Shown piece by piece: positions 1 through 11,364 of a DNA stretch of 64,000 bases. A model generated the notes under the pieces. The model saw only the letters and a program-made list of their open reading frames with translations. It made no database searches and was not told where the DNA came from. A program made the position numbers and the translations under genes. Every line of letters starts with the position of its first letter. The stretch's first letter is position 1. Source of the DNA: Euclidia mi (taxonomy: Eukaryota; Arthropoda; Insecta; Lepidoptera; Erebidae); NCBI GenBank assembly GCA_944739405.2, contig OX123190.2:60903805-60967804 (forward strand), written 5' to 3'.

Positions 1-47
1 ACTTGTGATGTAGCATAAAGTGAAGGTACAGCAGTTTTAATATTTTT

Positions 48-296
48 TTAATAGACTCACGCCTGTATCCCTGAAGGGGTAGGCAGAGGTGTAATATTAC
101 ACCCACATTTCGCCATGAATAATTAGGTCCCACGTTATAGGGGGCGAGCCTATTGCCGTTACAGGGCACATCACCAGACTCCGTGCTGCTTTTGAGAACT
201 CGGAAAAATCAGTAGCACTTTTGCCCGACCCGTGAATCGAATCCGGGACCTCCGATTAGCAGTCGCATACACTATCCACTGCACTACGGATGCCTC
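48..296 (-). mobile_element. tRNA-derived SINE, ATGT-tail family
   Basis: The minus strand reads as a SINE. A tRNA-like head lies at the right end (B-box-like ggattcgattc near 230-245, A-box region near 270-290). The body ends at the left with the tail ctctgcctacccc...caggcgtgagtcta. The same body and tail recur at 27635-27892 and 53860-54141, so this is a dispersed family. I could not find a target duplication. The tRNA-like part is a SINE promoter, not a functional tRNA gene, because no full cloverleaf is preserved. Confidence 0.8.
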
Positions 297-300
297 CGTC

Positions 301-2212
301 AGCTTAAGTATAGAAATAGCAAGGCAAGCGCTTATACTATTACGCCATCCATGCAATTTCTCTATTGTGAGACAATATAAAGAAATAAAAAAATGTGATA
401 TAATAATTATATCGATCATTACCATTATTTACCGTCATCATCTGTCTCTATTGCTTTTCAACATTTAATTTATAATTATATTTAGACTTATCCTGAATAT
501 CATAATACCTCAATTAATTCTTACCCAAACACAATTATTTTTATTGGACACTTTTATTCTCTATACAAAACAAAGTCTTTCAACTGAAGGCTTTATTTCA
601 TCACAATTGTTGTCTTTGAAGAGAACGTGTTACGATATGAAATGGTACGATCAATTTGTTTGTAGTATGCGTTGTATTTCAACTTCAATATTTGCGCGGG
701 TCCGTTTGTTCGGCAAGCGACTATGGATAGATTGAATTTTTTATCTTGCTGGTTTAGTGGTTGCTGGTTGAAGACTGGTTGATAGTGCGGCCTCTAGTTT
801 AAAGATTATAATCTGACGCAATAAAATAATGTCTACAATAAAATAATCCGACGAATATAATATATTCTTCTATCAAATCTTCTATCCTGAGGTATCTGAC
901 AGTCATACAAAATAATTTAGCGGGTCTTAATCGCGTTAACTTAACTTATTTAAGGTTTAAATACCTATTTGTTTCCGACGTTTCTCTCGTCTTGTACCGA
1001 GCTTGGTCGCGGAGAGACTGTATCTGACAGTATTGCGCTATTCAAATAATGCGTTTCCTACTTTCATTAGTTTGTGTGACACCTAAATCGTCAGATTATT
1101 CAATGAGAGACGTTTTTTAGGTTCATTTAAGATTCCCTTAGAAAATCTGACAAGCTCAATTGAGTTAATTTTTTTACATTTTGCAATCTTACCTCCACTA
1201 TGCGAATGATCAGATTAACATCCCTTCTTTATAAAAAATACGTAGGACATGGATGTTATCAATATCTGACGCGCTCGAGTAAATCCTGAAATCACTGCAT
1301 GGGCTCTCCTACTAGTAGTAACAAAAAATAAACATCATTAATTACAAACGCTATTTTAGAGGCCCCTAAACTTATCTTAAAGAAATATACACAATGTTTA
1401 TACAATCCATTTCCCCATTTATATGCTAAGGAAATATTTTTCAAAGTCCCTTTCTACAACCGAAAAACTTTCTAAACAGTTTTGCAAACATGCACATACG
1501 CCTTATAACTGATATTATAACGAACTGCAACCCTGCATCCTTAGCTATAAGGTTTAATATTTCCAGCATATTAGGTTGTTAGTTTTATAAATAAGTTTGT
1601 TTGCTATCCAAAAGGACAGGGTTGTCTATTTAGTTCGCAACAGCTTTTTGCTTGTAAACCTTAGTTCACCTTGATGACGCATCCGTTTAATGCAAGGTCA
1701 AATCGGCATTCAGTAATGTGATGAGACTATTTTGGCTTATTAATGTGAGTAAGGTTAGGGACAAACATTAATGTTATTACATATCAAACCGTTGGCCTCA
1801 GAATAGGGGTGATTTTGAAATCATTTATGTTGTTATAATTATGAGTTGCATTAAAATACTGACTTAGGCAGTCCGTTCACTTAAAACTTTATGTCAAGGG
1901 TATTTTTTCTTGGAATCCTCAACTACAATTTTCACAATATAACTGGCAATTATTCTGTAACGAAACACGAAAAATGTTTTAAAGTGATTATAAATGCACC
2001 ACAGAACATGTTTAAAACATAAACTAAAGTTGAAGCACATTATAATAAGTCCTGTAAGAAATTATGATAATTATTTCACGGTAGCTTGTTCAAATTCACT
2101 AAGTAAGAATCGCCACGATAAAGAAAATCATGCTTAATATGATTATATTTTTATGGTAACTTGAATTTGTGAACAGAGTTGGTTATGCAGTTTTAAAAAA
2201 ATAGTTAAATAT
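301..2212. other. Non-coding stretch
   Basis: AT-rich DNA with no convincing open reading frame. The only structure noticed is the cluster of ATCTGAC motifs at 811-1270, listed separately. Confidence 0.6.
811..1270. repeat. Cluster of six ATCTGAC heptamers
   Basis: ATCTGAC occurs at 811, 894, 1022, 1145 and 1264 on the plus strand and at 1090 as GTCAGAT; a near copy (atcagatta) lies at about 1209. Chance expectation for a heptamer on both strands in 460 bp is about 0.06. The spacing is irregular (roughly 55 to 128 bp). Such clusters can be transposase or transcription factor binding sites; the role here is unknown. Confidence 0.6.
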
Positions 2213-2600
2213 ATCATGTCATCATCCTCCTAGCGTTATCCCAACCTGGTTTAAACCTGGGGCCCGCTTACAAGTCTAACCAGATTTGGCTGAATATTAG
2301 CTTTTTCACAGAGCGACTGCCTGTCAGACCACTGCAACCCGAAAGGATAGCGATATTCCATGTTTTAGACTCGTGTCAGTTTATTTAAAAGGTACTGACG
2401 CCCTATAACGACTGCCAAAGATCTTCATGACAACCGAGACCGTTGCCTTAACGTCCTCTCCGTGGCACGGGGCAGGCGATAATTAACAATTCAATACGCA
2501 CATAACTCCGAAAGTCAGTGGTGCGCGCCGTTGATTCGAACCCGATACCCTCTGCATGGCAGTCTGTGGTATCTCCACTAAACTATCGCTGCATTTGTCA
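2213..2600 (-). mobile_element. tRNA-derived SINE, TGATG-tail family
   Basis: The minus strand carries a tRNA-like head near 2530-2600 (B-box-like ggttcgaatc class sequence around 2531-2545). A body of about 300 bp follows and ends in a TGATG-rich tail at 2213-2225. The body matches the plus-strand copy at 33335-33615 (shared blocks catgaagatcttt, ggaatatcgct and taacgct...gatgatga). The head is intact enough to call tRNA derivation, but this is not a tRNA gene. Confidence 0.75.
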
Positions 2601-3900
2601 AAGATATTATGTACTGTCGGATAAGTAGTTGCACTAAACAAAATTTGATGTGCATAAACTGCATAAAAATAGTCAGTAAATGTATAACAATTACCATTTT
2701 GACACAAAATTTAAAATAGTGCAGAGTGTATCGTGCTATGTTCTTCACTGCAATGTTTAAAAAAAAATTGGCTCATTTATTCCTCATAACTGATTGCATA
2801 TATTTTATGTATTTATTTTTGAAATGGTAAAAAGCAGGTTATATGTTTGCAAAATTGACAAATGTGGAGGAAAAACGGTTCTTAAAAAGCGATCATCGGC
2901 AAAAAAGCTCAGTATAGAACACCCCCACTTCAGAAAGGCAGACGTCAATCTACGAGGGAGGTCAAGAGTTTGTTCTATTCATAAGAAAATCAAAATGCAT
3001 TGTCAGATAAAATATATTGGATCCATTTTGTTTATAGAACACAAATCATTTACTTTCATCTCATTCATGATTTTATTTATTTATTCTGCAAGTACTGCTG
3101 ACAATAGTTGCAATATCACTCAGACGAAAAATTTTATATGCTTACATTTTACTGGTACCTATATGAAATAATGTTGAATCGAAATATGACTTGCAGCAAA
3201 AGCATCGAATTAGGCGTCCTAGCAGTTTTACAATATTCTTCTCTGACTAAAAATTACTCAGCTGTAAAATTGTTGCCAATTTAAAATGACCACCGCATAA
3301 TCTGTTGACTCATTATAAATGTGTAGCTGAAATAAAAAACTCATTATAATTAAGAATAAGCCTACAAATACAAACTCTCTGCTTAGATTTCACGATTTAG
3401 ATTTATGCTTTCTTTGCTTGTATTTCGGTAGAGATTTAAACAAATTAATATAGCAGGTTTAGAATATTCTGGAAGGTAAAAAGCCAATTATTTTTATCCG
3501 CTTATGTCTGTAAATCGTACCTTTTGGTATTTTGCCTCTCCGGGGATCCCTAACTAGTTACTTACAGTGGAGTTGGCATATTTATTGTTGAATACATAAA
3601 AAGGTTAATGATCAATCCCTATGGTACGGGAAATTCGGCAGATGAAACATTTATATTTAACGATTCTATTGGTGTTTCGATAGAATATATGTGGATTACG
3701 AATGAACTAGTTGTGCTATAATAAACCAATTGTACTCATGCACGTTCATTTTAAGAGAAATAAAACCCATTTTTAGACTAATTTCTTTAATATTTGTGCA
3801 ATAATGGAATGTTCTACCACATACACACATCTCCATCTAGTCTTAAACTAAGCAGAGCTTGTACTATGGGTACTAGACAAGGGATAAACACACATATAAA
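2601..3900. other. Non-coding stretch
   Basis: AT-rich sequence. The longest frame (2794-3171) has no recognisable domain, and its composition looks like chance. Nothing else seen. Confidence 0.5.
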
Positions 3901-4063
3901 CTTTTTTTTTTTTTTTTTTTGTAAATACATACATATTTTACATAGAAACACCCAGACCAAGACATGCACACAAATGATTGACTTGAGCGGAAATTGAATC
4001 CGCGACCATCGGCGTAGCAGTCGCTTACACGCCCGCTACGCCAACTGGTCGTCTGAAAGTAGT
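3901..4063 (-). mobile_element. Short tRNA-derived SINE with poly(A) tail
   Basis: On the minus strand a tRNA-like head (A-box-like ggcgtagcgggcgtgtaag, B-box-like ggattcaattcc) lies at about 3985-4058. A body of roughly 60 bp follows, then a poly(A) tail, seen as an 18-20 bp T run on the plus strand from 3903. It differs from the ATGT- and TGATG-tail families. No target duplication was identified. Confidence 0.65.
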
Positions 4064-5815
4064 AGAAGAAATAGTCGCAATGAAAGTAGTATCGCCGAAA
4101 GAAATAATGACGACACAATACGATTTATTAAAGGAATTCTCTTACCAGTTTGGCTTGCATATCACTTGGAGTCCCGGCATTTTAAAACTACATATTTAAC
4201 CCTGGTTGCTATTTCTTTATCGAATGTGAAGGCGGGCTGAACTTTGTGACAATATAAGAAACCACATTTTTATTAGCAAAATTCCAGAAACCTTAAACTT
4301 TTATTATAGTTATTGAGCACTTTAATTCAGTATAACTGTCTGCGGGCCTTAACCGAAAGTATATCGAAGGAGTTGGAAAACATAAAACATAATTCTACCA
4401 ATATAATATTTGAACAACAAATCATATTATAGACTCAGACAAAACGTTTTAACGTGTGACGCTGGTCTGCTTTTTGAAAAAAAAAATGCTCAAACCTAAT
4501 GTAGATATTTCATAGACGTTTTATTTGACTAATATGGAGCAATAATTCCTAATTACTATTATTCGTTGCCGAATAAAATCGAGAACCAGCCTATTTTTTG
4601 AGATTTTCATTCGGCTTGGTCGTTGCGTATTAATAATGTGATAAGAGTCACCACCTCATTTTGTTCTTAATTTATCTCGATTTCTCCGTTAAATGCGTTG
4701 GAAGACTCAATTAGGTATATTCGTCGATTTAAAATTGTAATAAGTACAAATGTCGTATCATCCTATCTGTCTTAATATTTATTTATGTAATATTGAGAAC
4801 GGTTACATAAATGATGTTAATTATGGTAATTATGTTTGGATAAAATCAATCTCAAGTTAAAACTGAATAGATAACAAATTATTTTAAATGAATTTTCGCC
4901 AAATAATAATTAATAACAAGGTAGCCAAATTCTCAGGTGTAAAGGAAAAACAATTAGGCAGAAAATTTAATTTAGAATCAGCCTTATTGTTCGTTCAGTG
5001 TCCCAAAAATTGATTAAAAGAGAATATCATTAATCATCTTCACAGATCTTACTATTAAAATTTGAATTTATGACTGAACACAAAGATTTTGATTCAATTT
5101 AACCAACTATGATCGCTAGCTTTGGTTCATAAATCTTTGCAATCGTTCGCCGGGTCGCGGAAGTTTGTGTCGCCAAAGGTTGCATTCAAAAGTTTTATTA
5201 ACTTACCGCCCAACGAGGAGGAAGCAGGTGCGGAGCGAACTATCTAGGAATTGCCAACTAGTTTGCGTGAACAACTTTGCCACCGCAATGGATGTTTTGT
5301 ATATTCATTTATATTTGAAATAATGTTTATTTTGCGGCTTCTTCTAGCTGTGCGACATAAATCAGAATCAAATGTCTGTCTATTTCAGTAACCATCATTT
5401 GGTTAGGTGTCGGTTGCTATAGATTTCTTAGTAACTTGCAGTTTTATTGGCGTTTTTTAAAGCTAGACTCACTCTTGGACTTAATTTATCACTTAGAATT
5501 ACACATATTCACACTTACGGACATAAAAGATACCCAGTTATTAATCAACATTGTGAAAAACACCAAGACTAGAAAGACAAGACAAGACACTCGGCCTAGG
5601 GTCAAGCGGCGAGGCGGCAGCTTAAACCACTATGCTATCAATCAGAATTAAATAAGCTTTACGCTTATAGGTATTACTATGACTAGGTACATTCCATGTA
5701 CAATTATCACGTCCTCTGTTACATAAGTACGTACTTCGAACAGAACCTTTTGTAAACACACGACGTCACGTACTTTCAACAAACGATACACGCTAAATGA
5801 CCACAACACGGCTTG
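4064..5815. other. Non-coding stretch
   Basis: No gene or clear repeat was recognised. AT-rich with scattered short frames. Confidence 0.5.
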
Positions 5816-5900
5816 CGGCAAACGATTATACATACATACATAGACTCACGCCTGTTTCCCGGAGGGGTAGGCAGAGACTACGGAACGGCAAACGATTATA
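5816..5900 (-). mobile_element. 55-bp LINE/SINE 3'-tail insertion with 15-bp target duplication
   Basis: The direct repeat cggcaaacgattata at 5816-5830 and 5886-5900 brackets a 55-bp insert (5831-5885). On the minus strand the insert reads tctctgcc...caggcgtgagtctatgtatgtatg. This is the common 3' tail of the LINE at 61866-62825 and of the ATGT-tail SINEs. It is an extremely 5'-truncated reverse-transcription product. The intact duplication suggests a fairly young event. Confidence 0.9.
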
Positions 5901-6357
5901 GCCCTGATAAATTAATTTAATGCTTTCAAAGCTAAGCACTTGAACTGAAAATCTAACTTCCAGCCGTAGCAGTGTTATCTCTAACAATGTCTAGTCTTCC
6001 TGTCTAGATAAATGTGGTTCATTGTAGCTCGATATCGGAATACTTCGAACGATTAGTAAGAAAATCGTGTCATGAATGACTGTGCAGATATTTCTCTGTT
6101 TTAAGACGGCCAGTGTGCGGAGTGTTTTGGTTTAAATTTATTACTTGGGAACGCTTCAACCATATTACGACGAATGGTGACAGTTAGATTCTATATTTTA
6201 CAATAGTTAATATGATCAACAAATTTTGTTTTGAGTCTTAGTATTATTTGGCTCCGGTGTTGAATGTTTGTAAAGCGCTAAGATACAGTATTTATTCTTA
6301 GTGCGGGTAAAGTTATAAAAAAAGAAACTGTGTATGGCTGAAAATTAGGTGTTATTT

Positions 6358-6756
6358 TGTGACGTCGTGCCCCGGCGCTTGCGAGCCTCGCTACGAGTGA
6401 CGCACTGCAGTGGGGAGCCCTCTCCCGCTCGCCGGCCCTATATATACCGGCGACACACGTGGTTGGGCCCTCTTTTTCTGCTTGGAGACAACACGACAAA
6501 GCTGAGTACCCATCCGAAGACCTGTGAAGTGTCAACCTACCACCCACGCCCTGGATAATTGTCTAGTCGGCTAATCTCAAGTGTCAGTTTTTTTGTGTAA
6601 TTAAAACCATTGTGTAACTGGAATATAACGCGAGTTTCATCTTTCCTGGTGATATTTTTTATTTATTTCCCGTAAGACAACCTAATTATCTCTCTTTAAT
6701 CGCTCAGCGAGTGATCGATCCCGGCTATCCCGTGGAAATCAATCACTCGTGCGACA
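6358..6756 (+). repeat. 5' LTR of the Gypsy element
   Basis: Begins TGTGACG and ends CGACA (TG...CA). A TATA-like ctatatata near 6438 sits between GCCGG and CCGGC arms. The 3' partner is at 8988-9385. Confidence 0.9.
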
Positions 6757-7803
6757 TTGGCGCCCAACGTGGGGCATCTGGGTATCTTTAAGACATACAA
6801 ACGTCTTGCACTTAATTACTTTTGGCCTGGTATGTACTCCGATGTTGTCAAGTTCGTCAGTTCATGTGAACCTTGTATCACCCATAAACACCAAAATCAC
6901 CCAAATTTAGGTCTAATGGGAAAACCCAAATCATGTCAAAAGCCCTTTCAGACGATTAGTATTGATTTGATTGGTCCATTGCCCCCCAGCAGAAAACAAA
7001 ACACTTTTATATTTGTGGTCAGTTGTTGTTTCTCTAAATATTGTTTGCTTTTCCCCATTAAACGGGTAACTGCAGAAGTGATAACAAAAATTCTCGAGGA
7101 AAATGTATTTTTGGTGCATGGAATTCCATCTACTATTGTTTTGGATAACGGTAAACAATTTATTAGCGCAACCTTTAAAAGTATGTTGTCAAAATATAAA
7201 ATTCCAAATTTGCATTTTACACCGTTGTATACTCCCCACGTTAACTCAGTTGAACGTTACAACAAAACCATTATGACAGCTATTTCAACTTTCATAGAAT
7301 CTGATCATCGAATCTGGGACACTTTAATCACTAAGGTTCAATTTGCCCTTAACTGCGCAGTTAGTGAGGTTACTGGTTATTCTCCTAATTTCCTTGTTTT
7401 TGGTAGGGAGGTCATAACATGTGGTTCTCAGTATATTGACAAGGAATTTAATTCCAATATGGTGCTTGAACCACGGGACGGCTATGCCGAAACTTTAGGC
7501 TACTTATCCTCTATTTTCGAGAAGGTACATTCAGCTCTGTTGTCGGCCCACCAACGAAATTGTTCATCTTATAATCTTCGCCGTAAACCGGCAGAATTCA
7601 ATGTCGGTGATATAGTTTGGCACAGAACGTTTCTACTTAGTGACAAGGATAAATACATTAGCAAGAAATTGGCGCCTAAATTTATTAAATGTAAGATTGC
7701 CTCAAAAAAGTCACCCCTAGTATACAAACTTAACGCCATGGCTGGAAAACCTTTAGGAGAATGGCACATCAAGGATTTAAAGTTGATTAATTACAAAGAA
7801 TAA
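6757..7803 (+). pseudogene. Gypsy integrase fragment fused to the primer binding site
   Basis: A 348-codon frame covers most of a Ty3/Gypsy integrase, which inserts retrotransposon cDNA into chromosomes. Visible in order are part of the N-terminal zinc-binding region (GHLG, YFWPGM, then CEPC), the catalytic core with D (IDLIGPLP), D (LDNGKQF) and E (SVERYNK), and a C-terminal part with GDIVWHR and KLAPKF. I count 35 residues between the second D and E, the canonical spacing. The frame opens on TTG inside the primer binding site, so there is no natural start, and the first zinc-ligand histidine appears lost. The core itself looks undamaged. It would normally be cleaved from a Gag-Pol polyprotein that is missing here. 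Confidence 0.9.
6758..6775 (+). promoter_or_regulatory. Primer binding site, tRNA-Lys type
   Basis: TGGCGCCCAACGTGGGGC follows the LTR end by one base. This 18-mer is the known complement of lysine tRNA 3' ends used by gypsy-like elements and some retroviruses. Confidence 0.9.
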
Positions 7804-8987
7804 TAAAAGCATAAAAACAACAATGTAAGACGCATATCTATACTAAGCTATAATTACCTACATAATCATTTGTGAAGGCCAACAATGGTTCTTATGTTTT
7901 CGAGTCGAAGCTCACAAGATAATGTATTGTGTTGTGTTAATGATTTATGTAAACATGCTAACATAAAATGAATAAATGTTTCAGTTATAACTTGTAATAA
8001 AGTTTATTACATGTAATATTGTTACAAAGAATCTGTTGTTTATCTAACTATCAGTTATGGCTCAGTGGTTAAAAAGTTGTTGTCGGATCGGTCTGGTGTT
8101 CGATTCTCGCATGTGTATTTTCTTTCCGCAAATCTATTTGTTGAAATGCATATTGATTGGCGTATTGTTTTTCGCCGTGCCTTGTTCTGAAGTTCTGTTG
8201 TTATTCTTAATTCTGTATAAATTCCATAATCAAATTGTTATTATAGGTACTTTATAAACATTCAGAGTAATTAACCGTGCGTCGCGAGCTCGGAACAGTC
8301 GAATAGTACCTACCATTTAGATCGTACCTATCTAGTTGTCTTTATGACGCACGCGCGTTCACTCAGCGACGCGCCGATAAATAAATGCCTAACTAATGAT
8401 TCACCATTGTTTACATTCAAAAGGTGTTTACTGGTCGTGTTGTAGTTATTAATTAGAGCAAAATATTTATTAAATTCTTTCCTTTGACATTGAGCGGTCC
8501 GGTCGTGTCTACGGCTTATATTATTTTTGTTCATCGTTACGAAAAATCTGTTGTTACACCTAACTATATTCAAAAAGTTTACTCATCTAGTGGCAAAGGC
8601 CGAACCCAAGATTTTTAAGTCGTAGGGCTAGATCAAGTTCTTATATCTACAAATCATTATTACCTAATAATTACCCTAAGCGCTTCTCCATAGATTGTTA
8701 TCTTTGGTATTGGGCTATTACACTGGCCTTGGCATTTACATGTAGGTATGTGTGATGAATTATGAATGATAAATGTTTATGTTCAAGTTCAGACTGCCGT
8801 TGTACGCGTGAAGAATGCAAGCGTGGGTCATTATTATTTAGGTATCCTAATTAGCGTATAGGGTTGTCACTTGTTCAAGGTACTCATGCCCTTGTTTTCT
8901 CTAATTTCAGGGAGTATCTTCAGGGCTGCTACGCCCGTTGGGCTAGGGAATTTTCCTTAGGGAAAATCCCGGCCTAACGGGGGGGTG
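7804..8987 (+). other. 3' non-coding interior of the Gypsy element
   Basis: No coding capacity was seen. At 8056-8130 a tRNA-like head (tggctcagtggtt, then ggtgttcgattctc) suggests an inserted SINE extending to about 8260. Close to the 3' LTR, ggaattttcc and ggaaaatccc (8947-8970) form a short hairpin, followed by the polypurine tract. A splice-acceptor-like ctctaatttcag precedes this. Confidence 0.5.
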
Positions 8988-9385
8988 TGTGATGTCGTGC
9001 CCCGGCGCTTGCGAGCCTCGCTACGAGTGACGCACTGCAGTGGGGAGCCCTCTCCCGCTTGCCGGCCCTATATATACCGGCGACACACGTGGTTGGGCCC
9101 TCTTTTTCTGCTTGGAGACAACACGACAAAGCTGAGTACCCATCCGAAGACCTGTGAAGTGTCAACCTACCACCCACGCCCTGGATAATTGTCTAGTCGG
9201 CTAATCTCAAGTGTCAGGTTTTTTGTGTAATTAAAGCCATTGTGTAACTGGAATATAACGCGAGTTTAATCTTTCCTGGTGATATTTTTATTTATTTCCC
9301 GTAAGACAACCTAATTATCTCTCTTTAATCGCTCGGCGAGTGATCGATCCCGGCTATCCCGTGGAAATCAATCACTCGTGCGACA
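8988..9385 (+). repeat. 3' LTR of the Gypsy element
   Basis: Near-identical copy of 6358-6756, from TGTGATG to GCGACA, followed by the ATTT target duplication. Confidence 0.9.
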
Positions 9386-9432
9386 ATTTTTAATGTGGTA
9401 GTTATCGAAATCATTTCTAGATATAGTTTTCA

Positions 9433-9680
9433 CCGAACCACCCCAGTTCTCATCATCAACAGCCTTTAATAGTCCACTGCTGGACTAGGCCTCTCCTTTG
9501 AAAGGAGGAATTGGCCTACTATATCACGCTGGCCAAGCTGGTTGGTATACGGTTTGTATCAAGTTTGCCTTTTCTTACAGTGCTGTTCTCTGCATAATAT
9601 GCTCCCTCTGTCGGCTCTTACGACACCCATGGGATTATATGGGTTGGCGACAATTCGTATTATTAATCCGTCACCACACC
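9433..9680 (+). repeat. Interspersed repeat 'A', copy 1
   Basis: Starts catcatcaacagcc and contains tccactgctggactagg, cctctcctttgaaagg, cgctggccaa and ctcttacgacacccatggg. The same unit is at 21369-21611 (same strand) and 10080-10280 (opposite strand). This is a widespread lepidopteran repeat type; its parent element cannot be named from these copies. The frame at 9498-9740 is incidental. Confidence 0.75.
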
Positions 9681-10079
9681 AACCACCCCAGTTATAAAGC
9701 AATAATTTGCGCGTTTGTAGAGCAAACTGAAACATGGTGATCTCATTTTCAATATAAAACTTTATAATCCTTCTAAATTGCGAGGCGCTCTTTACCCTTT
9801 CGTATAGCTACAATAACTACCGAGAGCTATTATTCAAATTTTTCTCGACTGTAGGTAGTACTAATTCAAGGACATTTGGTCCGTACCAGACCGCACGTAA
9901 TCCCTCTAGGGAGATTTTACGTGAACTAGGTTCGAGGAATTTAGTCATCCAGTTAACTGATGTAATGTGTTCAGAATTGTTTTGATCCCAATGGTGGAAC
10001 TACACAGAATTTTACGTCTATTTGTGGTTTTCTTTATTTTATTTTATTAGGATGATTGGATTTCTATTAGGATTAAGAA
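9681..10079. other. Spacer between inverted repeat A copies
   Basis: About 400 bp with no recognised feature. Confidence 0.5.
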
Positions 10080-10280
10080 TACGGAATGTCACCACCCCAT
10101 ATCATCCCATGGGTGTCGTAAGAGCCGACAGAGGGAGCATATTATGCAGAGATCAACACTGTAAGAGAAGGAAAACTTGATACAAACCCTATACCAACCC
10201 GTTTGGCCAGCGTGGTATAGTAGGCCAATTCCTCCTTTCAATGGAGAGGCCTAGTCCAGCAGTGGACTTTTAAAGGCTGA
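10080..10280 (-). repeat. Interspersed repeat 'A', copy 2 (inverted)
   Basis: Reverse complement of the unit at 9433-9680, ending in the catcatcagcc end at the right. With copy 1 it forms an inverted pair with about 400 bp between. Confidence 0.75.
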
Positions 10281-10504
10281 TGATGTCTGTGTGTGTGGAT
10301 TTCTATTGTTGTGGTATTTGCGAAGGGATGAACGCCGCATTGTAGAAGGAATAAAACAGCGGCGTGGATCGTAAAATGGTTGAGATAGTATTCTGGGCAG
10401 TTGAGATTTTACTTTAGGTGCTGGCGATAGATGTATCAGCGGCACAACTTATGACAATTTGCAAATTTTTAATGGGCATGTTTCATTCTTGCTGGTCGCA
10501 GTTG

Positions 10505-10722
10505 AACTTAAGATCATATTCTAATATATAAAGCTGAAGAGATTGTTTGTTTGTTTGGTTGAACGCGCTAATCTCAGGAACTACCGGTCCGATTTGAAAA
10601 ATTCTTTCAGTGTTAGATAGCCCATTTATTGAGAAAGGCTATATTACATCGCGCTATGAGTAACGTGACAGAGCAGTATCCTTAAATAACGTGGGTGTAA
10701 CCGCGGGCATCCTCTAGTTACT
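10505..10722 (+). repeat. Interspersed repeat 'B' (possibly Helitron-derived), copy 1
   Basis: Reads ctaatatataaagctgaagag, a TTTG run, gaacgcgctaatctcagga, then gatagcccatttat and aaaggctat. The same unit recurs at 17575-17785 and at 63668-64000. Such units resemble 5' ends of non-autonomous lepidopteran Helitrons, but I saw no diagnostic 3' hairpin plus CTRR end, so the class is tentative. Confidence 0.5.
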
Positions 10723-11257
10723 GATATAATGAAAAGAAGATGAAGAAAGAAAGCTCGTAAATTTGGTTACTGGGCTGATGCTAGTCCTGGTGCTTTCTTT
10801 TATTTCATTTGATAATTTTGTGACCTCCTAAGTTAAGTTGGTCAATCCATGGTGGAAATGATGCAGTTGTACAATTTCATAAGTGTTACAGTAAAATTGC
10901 TGAGATCCTATTTTGCTTATCACTTCAGGTAAATAAGTGCGTGTGTACTACAAAAACTTCCCGATCTGTTACGAATGACAAGCTAAGTCTCGCTATGAGC
11001 GCTACATATATAAATCCGTAAAATATTACCACTCACCTTGTTCACTATAGATACATATTATTAAATGACAGCATAATTTTATTATGCCCAAAGTGTGTTG
11101 ACGTTATCTAGTCTATCAGTCCGTCAGCCTACCAGTTTGTGACGTTGGAGCTGACGCGCTCCTCCCTACTACTCTTGACTGGCCGTTCGCGCCCTAACCC
11201 AGAAGTCTATACATATATACCGTGGCGCAGGAGTGATCGTCCCTCTCGCTGGCGGTG

Positions 11258-11295
11258 CGACATTGATGATAAGTGAGGACTTATCATCAATGTCG
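11258..11295. repeat. Perfect 17-bp hairpin
   Basis: CGACATTGATGATAAGT at 11258-11274 is exactly complementary to 11279-11295, with loop GAGG. It lies in a GC-richer 200-bp block (about 11100-11345) with a TATA-like tatacatatatacc. That block could be a decayed LTR, but I found no partner. Confidence 0.85.
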
Positions 11296-11364
11296 AAGAG
11301 AGAGGTCTTTTCCTTGTGCGACGCCGGAAACACGCTCCTTCAGGACAACATCGAATTTCACGAC

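Larger units (their letters stand above)
6358..9385 (+). mobile_element. Internally deleted Gypsy-type LTR retrotransposon
   Basis: Two LTRs of 399 and 398 bp (6358-6756, 8988-9385) differ by about six substitutions and one single-base indel by my reading. They flank a lysine-tRNA-type primer binding site, an integrase frame and about 1.2 kb of 3' non-coding DNA ending in a G-rich polypurine tract (aacggggggg). The flanks show a 4-bp ATTT target duplication (6354-6357, 9386-9389). Gag, protease, reverse transcriptase and RNase H are absent. The element is therefore a non-autonomous deletion derivative. Low LTR divergence indicates recent insertion. Confidence 0.9.

Noticed and set aside
8985..9188. 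Frames shared at 6278-6558 and 8974-9188
   Set aside because: They are the two LTRs of the Gypsy element, not a duplicated gene.
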